From Pseudodesulfovibrio nedwellii (GTDB lineage Bacteria; Desulfobacterota; Desulfovibrionia; Desulfovibrionales; Desulfovibrionaceae), in the NCBI RefSeq assembly GCF_027923765.1, contig NZ_AP026709.1, forward strand, positions 2,599,501 through 2,663,500: DNA of 64,000 nt, in the 5' to 3' direction. Numbering within the stretch: the first letter of the stretch is position 1; every line of letters starts with the position of its first letter. Under the pieces are notes generated by a model. The model was not told the origin of the DNA, did not search any database, and saw only the letters and a program-made list of their open reading frames with translations. A program made the position numbers and the translations under genes. Shown piece by piece: positions 36,745 to 46,304 of this stretch.

Positions 36745-37065
36745 CAGGTAATTTCATAATTTGAAGTAGATAGATCAATCATCAAGTGAATGAATGGAAA
36801 AGTGGCCGACTCCTGTCAAAATATTGTAGGTATGTAATTTGCATAATTATGCCATGCCGACTGGAAGGTAAGATTCTGCCTATTCAAATATGCTTTTGGA
36901 GAGATGAGATTTTGGGCTTTTGATGTTTGGGCATGAGGCGGTAGGAATTGTTTCTTGACTAAATAAATCGTTCGGTTAACGGTCGATTGTGATGTTATTA
37001 GTATAGGTTGCTGAGTTTGTTGGCGTCCTGTCGATTAATTGATTTTAGTAAATGTGGGTTAGGAA
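36745..37065 (+). other. AT-rich gene-free gap before gmd
   Basis: About 320 bp with no convincing gene or terminator. It contains a CGGTTAACGG-type palindrome near 36973 and weak promoter-like hexamers. A second promoter for the gmd part of the island is plausible but not shown. Confidence 0.35.
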
Positions 37066-38163
37066 ATGGGTAAAAAAGCACTGATTACGGGTATTACTGG
37101 TCAGGACGGATCATATCTCGCCGAGTTGCTCCTGGAAAAAGGGTACGAAGTCCACGGTATTAAACGTAGGGCTTCTTTATTCAATACGGGCCGAGTGGAG
37201 CATCTGTATCAAGATCCGCATGATGAAGAACAAAGGTTTTTCTTGCATTATGGGGACATGACCGACGCGACCAACTTGATTCGTGTGGTGCAGGAAGTTC
37301 AACCTGACGAAGTTTACAATCTGGCGGCCCAGAGTCATGTGGCTGTGTCCTTTGAAACACCGGAATACACGGCAGACACTACTGCAATCGGTCCTTTGCG
37401 CTTACTTGAGGCCATTCGTATTCTCGGATTGGAAAAGAAAACTCGTTTTTATCAGGCTTCGACATCCGAACTGTTTGGCAATTCAGGTAAGGACAAGCAG
37501 AGTGAATTTACCCCGTTTTGTCCGAGGTCGCCTTATGCCGCAGCCAAGTTGTACGCCTACTGGATAACCATCAATTATCGTGAAGCATACGATATGTATG
37601 CCTGTAATGGTATCCTGTTCAATCATGAATCTCCTCGCCGGGGTGAGACGTTTGTGACCCGAAAGATCACTATGGGGTTGGCTCATATTGCAGTCGGCCT
37701 CGATCAGACGTTGTGGCTTGGAAATCTTGATGCTCGGCGAGACTGGGGGCATGCTAGAGACTATGTGGAAATGATGTGGCTTATGCTGCAACAGGACGTG
37801 CCGGAGGACTATGTCATTGCCACGGGCTCAAGTTATTCCGTTCGAGAGTTCGTGGAGATGGCTGGAAATCTGGTGGGCATGGACATTCAATGGCGTGGTT
37901 CAGGGACCGACGAAGTCGGCGTGGACGGCAAAAGTGGGAAGACGGTGATTCGCATCGATCCGCGATATTATCGGCCCACCGAGGTTGATTTTCTGGCTGG
38001 TGAGGCGACCAAGGCCAAGGAACGTCTTGGTTGGGAGCCGAAGATATCCTTTAAGGATATGGTTGCAGAAATGGTTGAATCTGATCTGGAGCAAGCCAAA
38101 CTGGAAGCCTTGTGTAAGGAAAACGGGTTTGAATCTTTTACTGCATGCGGAGTGAAAGAGTGA
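37066..38163 (+). CDS. gmd: GDP-mannose 4,6-dehydratase
   Basis: 365 residues, extended [34 protein letters not shown] is the cofactor site; the catalytic set includes STSELFG and YAAAKLYAY (YxxxK). It makes GDP-4-keto-6-deoxymannose. The next gene (GDP-fucose synthase) overlaps the stop. Together they supply GDP-fucose or a derived 6-deoxy sugar for the island. Confidence 0.96.
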   Translation: MGKKALITGITGQDGSYLAELLLEKGYEVHGIKRRASLFNTGRVEHLYQDPHDEEQRFFLHYGDMTDATNLIRVVQEVQPDEVYNLAAQSHVAVSFETPEYTADTTAIGPLRLLEAIRILGLEKKTRFYQASTSELFGNSGKDKQSEFTPFCPRSPYAAAKLYAYWITINYREAYDMYACNGILFNHESPRRGETFVTRKITMGLAHIAVGLDQTLWLGNLDARRDWGHARDYVEMMWLMLQQDVPEDYVIATGSSYSVREFVEMAGNLVGMDIQWRGSGTDEVGVDGKSGKTVIRIDPRYYRPTEVDFLAGEATKAKERLGWEPKISFKDMVAEMVESDLEQAKLEALCKENGFESFTACGVKE

Positions 38164-39092
38164 AAAAAGACGCACGAATTTTTGTTGCCGGACATCGCGG
38201 TTTGGTTGGAGGGGCAATTGTCAGATGTTTGAAGGCTGATGGGTATACGAACCTGTTCTGCCGTACACACGCCGAGCTTGATCTGACTCGTCAGGACGAA
38301 GTGGACCGTTTTTTTGCGGAAGAGCAGCCCGAATATGTTTTTCTGGCAGCGGCCAAGGTGGGCGGCATTTACGCCAACAGCACTTATCCGGCTGATTTCA
38401 TTCGTGATAACCTGTTGATTCAGAGTAATATTGTGGATGCAGCTTTTGTTCATGCTACCCGTAAACTGCTTTTTTTGGGTTCGTCTTGTATCTATCCACG
38501 CGAGGCTCCGCAGCCTATCCCGGAGGATGCATTACTTTCCGGGCCACTTGAGCCGACAAACGAGTCGTATGCCGTAGCCAAAATCGCTGGCATCAAACTG
38601 TGTCAGGCCATGCGGCGTCAACACGGGTTTGATGCCATCAGTGCCATGCCCACCAATTTGTATGGGCCGGGCGATAATTTCCATCCAGAGAATTCCCATG
38701 TTGTTCCCGGTTTGATGCGCCGATTCCATGAGGCCAAGCTGGCCGATGCCGCAGAGGTGGCTGTATGGGGAACGGGTGCACCTCTTCGGGAGTTTCTGCA
38801 TGTGGATGATTTGGCCGAAGCCCTTGTATTTCTAATGGAACATTATTCGGATGAATCCATCGTTAACGTCGGCTCTGGTGTGGAAGTCTCCATCGCCGAA
38901 CTCGTGAAAACCATTAAGCGTGTGGTTGGATTTCAGGGGGCTATCCGGTTTGAGAGGCCTGAAATGGACGGTACCCCCCGAAAGTTGGTGGACAGTTCCC
39001 GCTTGTATTCAATGGGGTGGAAACCCAAACATTCTTTGGAGCAAGGGTTGGCCGACACGTACGCATGGTTCAAAAACAATGCTGTGGGTTAG
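38160..39092 (+). CDS. fcl: GDP-L-fucose synthase
   Basis: About 310 residues, dual epimerase/reductase [20 protein letters not shown] is the NADP site and [14 protein letters not shown] carries YxxxK; SSCIYP and the conserved [21 protein letters not shown] are present. The GTG at 38160 overlaps the gmd stop (GTGA) and has GGAG upstream; an ATG at 38145 is also in frame. It completes GDP-L-fucose synthesis from gmd product. Confidence 0.95.
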   Translation: MKKDARIFVAGHRGLVGGAIVRCLKADGYTNLFCRTHAELDLTRQDEVDRFFAEEQPEYVFLAAAKVGGIYANSTYPADFIRDNLLIQSNIVDAAFVHATRKLLFLGSSCIYPREAPQPIPEDALLSGPLEPTNESYAVAKIAGIKLCQAMRRQHGFDAISAMPTNLYGPGDNFHPENSHVVPGLMRRFHEAKLADAAEVAVWGTGAPLREFLHVDDLAEALVFLMEHYSDESIVNVGSGVEVSIAELVKTIKRVVGFQGAIRFERPEMDGTPRKLVDSSRLYSMGWKPKHSLEQGLADTYAWFKNNAVG

Positions 39093-39106
39093 AAAAATGA
39101 GGCGAT

Positions 39107-39931
39107 ATGCAAGGTCTGTCTGAACATAAGAAAATTTCGGTAATTGTACCTACCTACAATCAAGCAGAATATCTTGGCGCCTGTTTGGATTCCATTTGGT
39201 TTCAGGATTATGCGAACATTGAAATAATCGTCATTGCCGATCCTTCACCGGATGATACCTCTGAAGTGCTTGCCGCCTTCGCAAAAGGCGTTGAAGCCGA
39301 CAGGGTTTCCTTTGCGTCAAAGCTTGAAAAGGATGGGACGGTTTCCCGCACGGAATGTTCTCGCTACAGGCAGGATGGTCGTCAACTTATCATTGTCGAG
39401 AATCAAACGCGACTGGGGCACACTCCGTCCTACAACAAGGGGTTCCAGATGGCATCCGGCGAGTATTGCACATATATCGCTTCGGATGACCTTTGCCATC
39501 CTTCGATGTTGACGGAGCTGGCCGGTTTTTTAGACCGCAACGAAGCTGATTTTGTTTATTCTGATATGTTTATTGTTGATGACGATATGCGTGTTCTCAG
39601 GGAATTTTCGTTGCCGGATTATAGTTTCAAGGCATCCTTTTGTGATTGGTACCTCTGTGGTGTTTCCAAACTCTATCGGCATTCTCTGCATGAACGATTC
39701 GGTTATTATGACGAGACTTTTACTGCCAATGACCACGAGTGCTTTTTACGATTTGCTATGAATGGGGCTAAGTTCAAGCATGTTCCAAAGGTTTTGTATT
39801 CAGTACGAAGTCATGCTCAACGAGAACAGGATGTACACAGCAGCGATAGTTGGGAAAAATTGATGGAGGAGTCGAGCCGTTTAGTCGAGAAGGCTCATAA
39901 ATACGAGCGGCTTGAAAAACAGGACGGATGA
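39107..39931 (+). CDS. Family 2 glycosyltransferase
   Basis: 274 residues. GT-A fold: KISVIVPTYNQAEYLGACLDSI at the N-terminus, the donor-site ASDD in YIASDDLCHPS, then a C-terminal acceptor part with YDETFTANDHECFLRF. No TM anchor. It is probably a retaining or inverting transferase acting in the cytoplasm; donor unknown. Starts 14 bp after fcl. Confidence 0.9.
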   Translation: MQGLSEHKKISVIVPTYNQAEYLGACLDSIWFQDYANIEIIVIADPSPDDTSEVLAAFAKGVEADRVSFASKLEKDGTVSRTECSRYRQDGRQLIIVENQTRLGHTPSYNKGFQMASGEYCTYIASDDLCHPSMLTELAGFLDRNEADFVYSDMFIVDDDMRVLREFSLPDYSFKASFCDWYLCGVSKLYRHSLHERFGYYDETFTANDHECFLRFAMNGAKFKHVPKVLYSVRSHAQREQDVHSSDSWEKLMEESSRLVEKAHKYERLEKQDG

Positions 39932-39937
39932 ATAATT

Positions 39938-40894
39938 ATGAGTGAACAGAACTGTCCTCTTTGCAATTCGACTCATGTGGAGCGCATAGATCGTGTTTTT
40001 ACTGACGACATCGTTGCGTTGTACGATCAGGTCTTAACTGTCGATGTGAAAGAATATTTTTCTGATACTGAGTTCCTTGAGTATTATCGTTGCAAGGAAT
40101 GTGGTCTTTTTTCCTTTATTCCGAGTATCGTTGGTGATTCTTTGTTTTATCAACGGCTGAATATGTTTAATTGGTATTACCTCCCTGAAAAGTATGAGTT
40201 TAAGTATTGTTCACAGCACATCCCCCTTGGGGCGCGTGTTTTGGATATTGGGTGTGGCGCCGGTGCGTTTAAGGGCTCTCTTCCTGGGAGGGATTACGTC
40301 GGCTTGGAGCCTCACGGTGAATCAGATCCCGTATCGAAAGAGTCCGTTTTGCACATGGATATAGATCAATTTCTAGCAACACAGCCGGAATTATTCGACG
40401 CCGTTTGCGTTTTTCAGGTGTTGGAGCACCTGAAGTCGCCGGGAGATTTTATTCAGAGGGCGTTATCCTGCCTTAAGCCGGGGGGGGGGTTTGTTGTTTC
40501 CACCCCTAGCCAGGATTCCTTTATTGGAAATGTAACGAATAGCCCCCTCGCCATGCCGCCTCATCATATGTCTCATTGGCCGGACAGTGCTTTTCGGCAA
40601 ATGACACGTTTTAATCTTGAGCTTGAAGAATTGCATCATGAACCATTGCAAGACATTCATGTCCCGTGGTTTAGTTCTAAATTTTGTGAGGAACAACTCA
40701 AGGAGCAGCACCCCGAAGGATGCAAGGGGGGGCTGATTGATATGAGTCCCGGGTTCAAAGCGTTGGCGGAAGAAGCGGAAAAGATGGCAAAACAGGTCAC
40801 TCCGATATTTTCTAATCCTGCGTGGCGACCAGTCGGTCATACGGTTATCGCTGTTTTTACAAAAAAAATTGTTGCCGGGTCAGTGGAGGCATAG
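39938..40894 (+). CDS. SAM methyltransferase with N-terminal zinc ribbon
   Basis: 318 residues. Two CxxC pairs (NCPLCNS, YRCKECGLF) form a rubredoxin-like knuckle; the class I core has VLDIGCGAGAFKG, YVGLEPHG and FDAVCVFQVLEHLKSPG. Such zinc-headed methyltransferases are common in nucleotide-sugar and antibiotic clusters, acting on deoxy sugars. Substrate unknown. It starts 7 bp after the glycosyltransferase stop. Confidence 0.85.
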   Translation: MSEQNCPLCNSTHVERIDRVFTDDIVALYDQVLTVDVKEYFSDTEFLEYYRCKECGLFSFIPSIVGDSLFYQRLNMFNWYYLPEKYEFKYCSQHIPLGARVLDIGCGAGAFKGSLPGRDYVGLEPHGESDPVSKESVLHMDIDQFLATQPELFDAVCVFQVLEHLKSPGDFIQRALSCLKPGGGFVVSTPSQDSFIGNVTNSPLAMPPHHMSHWPDSAFRQMTRFNLELEELHHEPLQDIHVPWFSSKFCEEQLKEQHPEGCKGGLIDMSPGFKALAEEAEKMAKQVTPIFSNPAWRPVGHTVIAVFTKKIVAGSVEA

Positions 40895-40896
40895 TG

Positions 40897-41976
40897 ATGC
40901 GTTTGTTTCGACTTTGCACCAATTCTCAGCTTTATCTTGATCGTTTTCACGATCAACAACCGGAATTGGAGGGGCGTCCCTACATCGAACAATACCGGAA
41001 ACTCATGAAGGATTGTTACGGTTGGGCTGATTTTTGGACACATGGTTTTAGCCCGTTGGGATATGAAGTTTGGGAACCTGTCGGCAACGCTGTTGTGCAA
41101 CAGAAGCAGTGGGCTTTGGAGCACGATGTCGAATATTCGGAAAAATGGCTTTTTGAGATCAGTTTGAGCCAGATAAAAGATTTTGCCCCGGATGTGCTGT
41201 TGGTTAATGACCATCATACTTTTGGCAAATCCTTTCTGGACAGGGTGCGAGAGTCATGCCCTTCCATCAAACTGATTATTGGTTGGTGTGGTGCACCATA
41301 TACATCATTGGATGTCTTCAAGGCGTATGACCTGACTTTGAGCAACGTGTCTTCGTTGCTGGATGTGTTCCATGCCAAGGGTTTGAATTCCCGGCTTTTT
41401 CGTCATGGTTTTTCTGCAACCGTGAATGATCGTCTCGCAACTGTTTCTGACCGTGGTCCTGACGTATCTTTTGTTGGGTCAGCTATTTCGGCAGATCAAT
41501 ACCATACATCACGATTGGAGCTGCTGGAGCACCTTTCCCATAATTCGGCTTTGGAAATATGGTCACCAAATGGGAAGGTTCTGCAGGGGGGCGGCATTGC
41601 ATCGTCTATCATTCATGGTGCTGTTTTTGGTCTCGATATGTATCGCACCTTGGCGAAAAGTTTTGTGACCTTGAATACGCACATAGATATTTCACTGACA
41701 TATGCCAGCAATATGCGGCTCTTTGAAGCGACAGGCGTTGGGGCCTGTTTGCTTACGGATTGGACTCCTAATCTTTCTGAATTGTTTGAAGAGGATGTAG
41801 AGGTGGTGACTTTTCGTACAGCAGAAGAAGCTGTGGAAAAAATGGATTACCTTATGGCCCATCCCTCAGAGCGGGATTCTATTGCCGAAGCAGGGCAAAA
41901 GCGAACTTTAGCAGAACATTCCTTTACGCAACGGGCGAAGGAAATGGATGAATTGATTCGAAATGAACTTGCATAA
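40897..41976 (+). CDS. GT-B glycosyltransferase (CgeB-like)
   Basis: About 359 residues, start ATG at 40897 directly after the previous stop (a longer frame from 40822 overlaps). The C-terminus matches the CgeB/Glyco_trans_1_2 type: TYASNMRLFEATGVGACLLTDW, NLSELFEEDVEVVTF, and the tail with AEHSFTQRAKEM. The N-terminal half has a VLLVNDHHTFGKSFLD Rossmann-like part. Predicted cytoplasmic sugar transfer onto flagellin or glycan. Confidence 0.8.
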   Translation: MRLFRLCTNSQLYLDRFHDQQPELEGRPYIEQYRKLMKDCYGWADFWTHGFSPLGYEVWEPVGNAVVQQKQWALEHDVEYSEKWLFEISLSQIKDFAPDVLLVNDHHTFGKSFLDRVRESCPSIKLIIGWCGAPYTSLDVFKAYDLTLSNVSSLLDVFHAKGLNSRLFRHGFSATVNDRLATVSDRGPDVSFVGSAISADQYHTSRLELLEHLSHNSALEIWSPNGKVLQGGGIASSIIHGAVFGLDMYRTLAKSFVTLNTHIDISLTYASNMRLFEATGVGACLLTDWTPNLSELFEEDVEVVTFRTAEEAVEKMDYLMAHPSERDSIAEAGQKRTLAEHSFTQRAKEMDELIRNELA

Positions 41977-42010
41977 ATCGATTGATATGGCCTTTCCTCG
42001 GGAGGGAAAA

Positions 42011-42952
42011 GTGAAGCTTATATGTAAATTTTTAGAAGAGATAGTCATCTTGTCCGACGGAAGGATAAGCACTTGTTGCATGGATCCCTTGGGGGAGAAT
42101 GCCTACAGTTCTATTCATGATTCTGATTTCGGCGCATTGAAAGAGAAATATCATAATGTGTTTAAGCAGATTATGGAGAATCCCGACTCCATGCCAAAGT
42201 GTGCGAGATGCTTTGCTTCCCTGAAAGAGAATCCGACGGAAGGAGGCAATCGTTATATTTTGTTTCCGGATGAGGATGAAGTGCAAAAAGGGATTGAAGA
42301 AAATTCTGAAGGTCCGACTCGGGCGGTGATAGAATTGTCATCAATATGCAATCTGAAATGTCGGGGATGTATGCAATACAGGGCGGATATCCCAGGGACT
42401 CGGAAAGAGTCTCTGATGGATATTGACCGGCTCAAGGAGTGGATCAAGGACGGTTCCGAGACCATACGGAGCATTCGGTTGTATAACTATGGCGAAACTT
42501 TTGTACATCCTCGTGCCATTGAATTTATTGAGTTCATTAAAGAACTTGGTTTGTTTGTGGAAATAGCGACAAACGGTTTGTTGTTGGATACGGAAGAAAA
42601 GCAACGCAGGGTGATGGCTTCCGGCGTCGATAGATTGATGTTTTCCATCCACGGGTCCAGTCAGGAAACAGTTGAGCCCTACATGACCGAAAAATTTGAT
42701 TTCGAGAAGATGATGGAAATTCTCAAAAGTTTGTCCCGCCTGCGCAAGGAGTTGGGAACCAAGGTCCAGATGTATTGGAAGTACCTGTTGTTCGAGTGGA
42801 ATGACACCGATGAAGATATGGCTCGGGCTGAGGTCCTTGCCCGTGCTACAGGAATGGACAAATTGCTTTTCACCTTACCTGGTTATCCTTCGCCGTCGAA
42901 GCGTTTTGAAGGCCCTCACAATCGAAATGTGAAAGTCGTTGATTTTGATTGA
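42011..42952 (+). CDS. Radical SAM protein with SPASM-like segment at the N-terminus
   Basis: About 314 residues. The radical SAM cluster CNLKCRGC appears only around residue 115. Ahead of it the protein begins with EEIVILSDGRISTCCMDPLGENAY and a later KCARCF, which looks like the SPASM pattern (G-x-CC ... GN-like ... CxxC) normally found at the C-terminus. GTG at 42011 follows GGAGGG at ideal spacing; ATGs at 41963 and 41987 are alternatives. It should bind one SAM-linked [4Fe-4S] cluster and perhaps an auxiliary one. Substrate unknown, probably a sugar or peptide of the island. Confidence 0.78.
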   Translation: MKLICKFLEEIVILSDGRISTCCMDPLGENAYSSIHDSDFGALKEKYHNVFKQIMENPDSMPKCARCFASLKENPTEGGNRYILFPDEDEVQKGIEENSEGPTRAVIELSSICNLKCRGCMQYRADIPGTRKESLMDIDRLKEWIKDGSETIRSIRLYNYGETFVHPRAIEFIEFIKELGLFVEIATNGLLLDTEEKQRRVMASGVDRLMFSIHGSSQETVEPYMTEKFDFEKMMEILKSLSRLRKELGTKVQMYWKYLLFEWNDTDEDMARAEVLARATGMDKLLFTLPGYPSPSKRFEGPHNRNVKVVDFD

Positions 42953-43057
42953 ATGACAAGGTGTTATCATACCCGTGACTACAAGTTTGATACGAATATC
43001 TTGCAGCCTGTCGAATTCACGGATTTGGGCAAAGCAGGATTTAGGGAGAATTGAGAG

Positions 43058-44095
43058 ATGACACGGACATTGAATTTTGCAGGAAGAATGATAGGGGGCG
43101 AGTACCCTCCACTTGTTATCGCTGAGATTGGTATTAATCACGACGGCGTTTTCGAGCGGGCTGTGACCATGATAGAAGATGCACATACCGCAGGGTGTGA
43201 ATGCGTTAAATTTCAAAGCCACATTATTGAAGACGAAATGATTTATAATGATGTGGTGCCTGGGAATGCCACTGAGTCCATTTGGGATATGATGAACCGC
43301 TGTGCGTTTACGCTTGAGCAAGAAATGAATCTCAAGAAAAAGACTGAAGAATTGGGTATGATATACTTGAGTACTCCGTTTTCCAGGGCTTCGGCGGACC
43401 GTCTTGAAGCAATGGGGGTGCATGCATACAAAATCGGTTCCGGTGAATGCAATAATATACCGCTTATTGAGCATATCGCATCCTTTGGTAAGCCTGTTAT
43501 CCTGAGCACTGGTATGAACGGTATGGACTCGGTGGTGCGTTCTGCAAGCATTCTGGAAACGCATGGAGTTGAATACGCCCTGTTGCATTGTACTTCCATG
43601 TATCCCACTCCATATGAACAAGTGCGTTTGGGAGCCATGCAAGAACTTATGGAACAATTTTTCGAAGTTCCTATAGGCCTTTCAGATCATTCCATGGGCA
43701 ATTATACTTGTTTCGGAGCTACCGCTCTTGGGGCCTGTATTTTGGAAAAGCATTTTACATCCGATGCCTCTTGGCCGGGGTCCGACATTCCTATTTCCAT
43801 AAATCCAAGAGAACTCGCCGATTTGATTAAGGGAAGTAAAGCGATACACCAGGCTCTTGGGGGCACAAAGAACGTGCTTGAAGGAGAGCAGCCTTGCATA
43901 GCTTTCGCGTATTCCTGCGTTGTGACGACTCAAGCCGTTGCTCAAGGTGAAGCGTTTACCATGGAGAATATATGGGTAAAACGTCCTGGAACCGGTGAAA
44001 TATTGGCAGCGGATTTTACGACAGTCCTAGGGTGTACGGCAGTAAAGGATATCCCGTCAGGTGCTCAACTTAAGCGGAGTCACATTAAGTTATGA
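43058..44095 (+). CDS. NeuB-family nonulosonate synthase (copy 1)
   Basis: 345 residues: TIM barrel plus C-terminal SAF (antifreeze-like) domain. Motifs: VIAEIGINHDG, CVKFQSH, LSTPFS, AYKIGSGECNN, PVILSTGM, LHCTSMYP, GLSDHS, ILEKHFT; these carry the PEP and sugar-phosphate contacts. It condenses PEP with a mannosamine-type sugar to form Neu5Ac, legionaminic or a related acid. It overlaps the epimerase gene by four bases. Confidence 0.92.
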   Translation: MTRTLNFAGRMIGGEYPPLVIAEIGINHDGVFERAVTMIEDAHTAGCECVKFQSHIIEDEMIYNDVVPGNATESIWDMMNRCAFTLEQEMNLKKKTEELGMIYLSTPFSRASADRLEAMGVHAYKIGSGECNNIPLIEHIASFGKPVILSTGMNGMDSVVRSASILETHGVEYALLHCTSMYPTPYEQVRLGAMQELMEQFFEVPIGLSDHSMGNYTCFGATALGACILEKHFTSDASWPGSDIPISINPRELADLIKGSKAIHQALGGTKNVLEGEQPCIAFAYSCVVTTQAVAQGEAFTMENIWVKRPGTGEILAADFTTVLGCTAVKDIPSGAQLKRSHIKL

Positions 44096-45240
44096 GAAAA
44101 ATCTGTTTTTACACAGCGAATCGCTCTGAGTATTCCCGACTGCGTTCCGTAATGGAGTCTGTCCATGCGCATGAGGACTTGAGTTTGATGGTCGTTGCCG
44201 GTGGTTCCCATTTATTGGAACGCTATGGAATGACGATCAGCGAGATTGAAAATGATGGATTTCCTATCGTTGATCGATTGCAAACAGTGGTTGAAGGCAC
44301 GTCTTTGGAGTCGATGGCTAAGTCTGCCGGTTTGGCCATTATCGAGTTAACCACGAGCCTGACTCGTATCACCCCCGATGTTTTAGTGGTGATAGGTGAT
44401 CGGTATGACATGCTTCCGGCGGTTATCGCGGCGTCATATCTGAATATTCCTATTGCTCATATACAAGGAGGGGAGAAGACCGGCACCATTGACGAGTCCA
44501 TTCGACATGCAGTCACCAAGCTGTCTCATATTCATTTTCCTGCCACGGAATCGAGCAGGGAGTTCATAATTCAGATGGGCGAAGATCCCGAGCGGGTCTT
44601 CTTAAGTGGTTGCCCCTCCATCGACATACTCTTGCGTACTCCTGAAATTGGCAAGAAGGCATTGTTTGATTCTTTTCCCATTCCTTCTATTACGGCAGCT
44701 TTTTCTCCAGACGCGGAGCAGGATTATTTGCTTTATATCCAGCATCCGGTCACCACTGAATATGGAAAGAGTTATGAACAGATGGAGCAAAGTCTGGAAG
44801 CGTTACGTCGGACAGGGATGCAGGTCTTTCTTATTTATCCCAATCTTGATGCCGGTTCCAATGATATGATCAAGGCTTTGCATCGTTTTACTCTCCGTCA
44901 CGATACTGAGGACTGGCTCTTTTGTTACAAGCATATTCCGATGAATATTTTTTCCAATCTTATGCGTTATGCGACATGCATGGTGGGTAATTCCAGCGCA
45001 GGCATTAGGGAAAGTTGTTATTTTGGTTTGCCAACCGTCAACATAGGTTCTCGTCAGAAAAATCGTACACATGGACAAAATGTTACGAATGTTGAGCATG
45101 ATACGGAAGAAATACTCCAGGCCATTCAGACTCAGATAGCCCACGGCAAGTATCCTGTTGAACAGATATACGGCACAGGTAACGCGGGGGAGGAGATCGC
45201 TAACATTCTCGCACAGGTAACTGTAGAGGTGCAAAAATGA
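44092..45240 (+). CDS. UDP-sugar 2-epimerase, hydrolysing (NeuC/LegG type)
   Basis: 382 residues, GT-B-fold epimerase. KICFYTANRSEYSRLRSVM, VVIGDRYDMLPAVIAA, PIAHIQGGEKTGTIDESIRHAVTKLSHIHFPAT and MVGNSSAGIRESCYFGLPTVNIGSRQ are hallmark motifs. It removes UDP and inverts C2 to supply the mannosamine (or 6-deoxy-mannosamine) for NeuB. It overlaps both neighbours by four bases (ATGA), giving tight coupling. Confidence 0.93.
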   Translation: MRKICFYTANRSEYSRLRSVMESVHAHEDLSLMVVAGGSHLLERYGMTISEIENDGFPIVDRLQTVVEGTSLESMAKSAGLAIIELTTSLTRITPDVLVVIGDRYDMLPAVIAASYLNIPIAHIQGGEKTGTIDESIRHAVTKLSHIHFPATESSREFIIQMGEDPERVFLSGCPSIDILLRTPEIGKKALFDSFPIPSITAAFSPDAEQDYLLYIQHPVTTEYGKSYEQMEQSLEALRRTGMQVFLIYPNLDAGSNDMIKALHRFTLRHDTEDWLFCYKHIPMNIFSNLMRYATCMVGNSSAGIRESCYFGLPTVNIGSRQKNRTHGQNVTNVEHDTEEILQAIQTQIAHGKYPVEQIYGTGNAGEEIANILAQVTVEVQK

Positions 45241-46304
45241 ACAACAACAGTAAGCCTGTGTATATCAAAGGTCAGCCGGTAGGCGACGGCTGTCCGGCAG
45301 TGTTTCTTGCCGAGATTAATTCGGCGTTTGATACGGATATGGAACAGGGTCAACGCATGATTCGGTCAGCCTCCGAAGCCGGTGCAGATTTTCTCAAAGC
45401 TGAAATCCTTTGTTCCACAGATATAGTACTCAATGACGGGTCTCGATTTGAATACGAATATGGTGACAACGGCGAGCGGACCTCGGAGACATGGTACGAT
45501 ATCGTTGCCCGTAAGGTTAATCCTCTTTCTTTTTATGAATCACTTTTCGAATACAGTCGCTCATTGAATTTGGAATTTATAGTTTCAGTTTATGATTTGG
45601 CATCCGTAGAATTTTTGGCTGACATGCAGGCTGCGGCACTCAAGATTCCTTCTTCAAATTTGAATCACGAGCCTTTGATTGTGGCAGCGGCCAAGACTTC
45701 AATCCCTTTGATTCTTGATACCAACAAGGCGTACACAAGTGACATTGCAAGGGCTTTGCTTTGGTGTGAACAACAAGGGAACTCTAATGTCGTTTTAAAT
45801 CATCATCCAGGGAGTGGTCCGGCTCCTGCTGAACAGCATAATTTGAATTATATTAGACATCTGAAGCAGACGTTTGGTGTGCCAGTAGGGCTTTCCTGTC
45901 ACTATGTGGGAGACGAGATATTGTATGCGGCATTGGGAGCCGGTGCGAATCTTTTGGAAAAACCCATCAGTTTCGATCCTTCACACAAGGATCTGGATAC
46001 CGTATTTGCGGCTAATATCGATGATTTGCCAAGCATTTTAGCGAAAGTTCGTGCCTGTTCCGCGGCTTTGGGTGATGGCAAGCCAAGAGCATATATGCCG
46101 GATAGGGAGCTTGATCAGTGGATGGGGGTAATCGCTCAGAAAGACATTACTCCTGGTGACAAGTTAACCACGGATAATTGTCGTTTTTCATGGCCCTGCA
46201 AAGGGATATCTGTAGAAGACTGGTCAAAAATTGAAGGGCGTACAGTCGTTCATGATATTTTCGCAGACCATCCTGTGAGGTGGGGTGATGTCAGTTTTGA
46301 CTAA
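45237..46304 (+). CDS. Divergent NeuB-like protein (copy 2)
   Basis: 355 residues, same barrel-plus-SAF layout as copy 1, with a C-terminal SAF part (GVIAQKDITPGDKLTTDNC). Key positions differ from ordinary NeuB: STGM is LDTNK, GLSDHS is GLSCHYVGD, KIGSGE is KIPSSN, and HCTSMYP reads NHHPGSG. Some lysines and Asn/His that could bind phosphate remain. It may act on a different sugar, or be a regulatory or altered enzyme. It is coupled to the epimerase gene before it and the kinase-like gene after. Confidence 0.82.
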   Translation: MNNNSKPVYIKGQPVGDGCPAVFLAEINSAFDTDMEQGQRMIRSASEAGADFLKAEILCSTDIVLNDGSRFEYEYGDNGERTSETWYDIVARKVNPLSFYESLFEYSRSLNLEFIVSVYDLASVEFLADMQAAALKIPSSNLNHEPLIVAAAKTSIPLILDTNKAYTSDIARALLWCEQQGNSNVVLNHHPGSGPAPAEQHNLNYIRHLKQTFGVPVGLSCHYVGDEILYAALGAGANLLEKPISFDPSHKDLDTVFAANIDDLPSILAKVRACSAALGDGKPRAYMPDRELDQWMGVIAQKDITPGDKLTTDNCRFSWPCKGISVEDWSKIEGRTVVHDIFADHPVRWGDVSFD

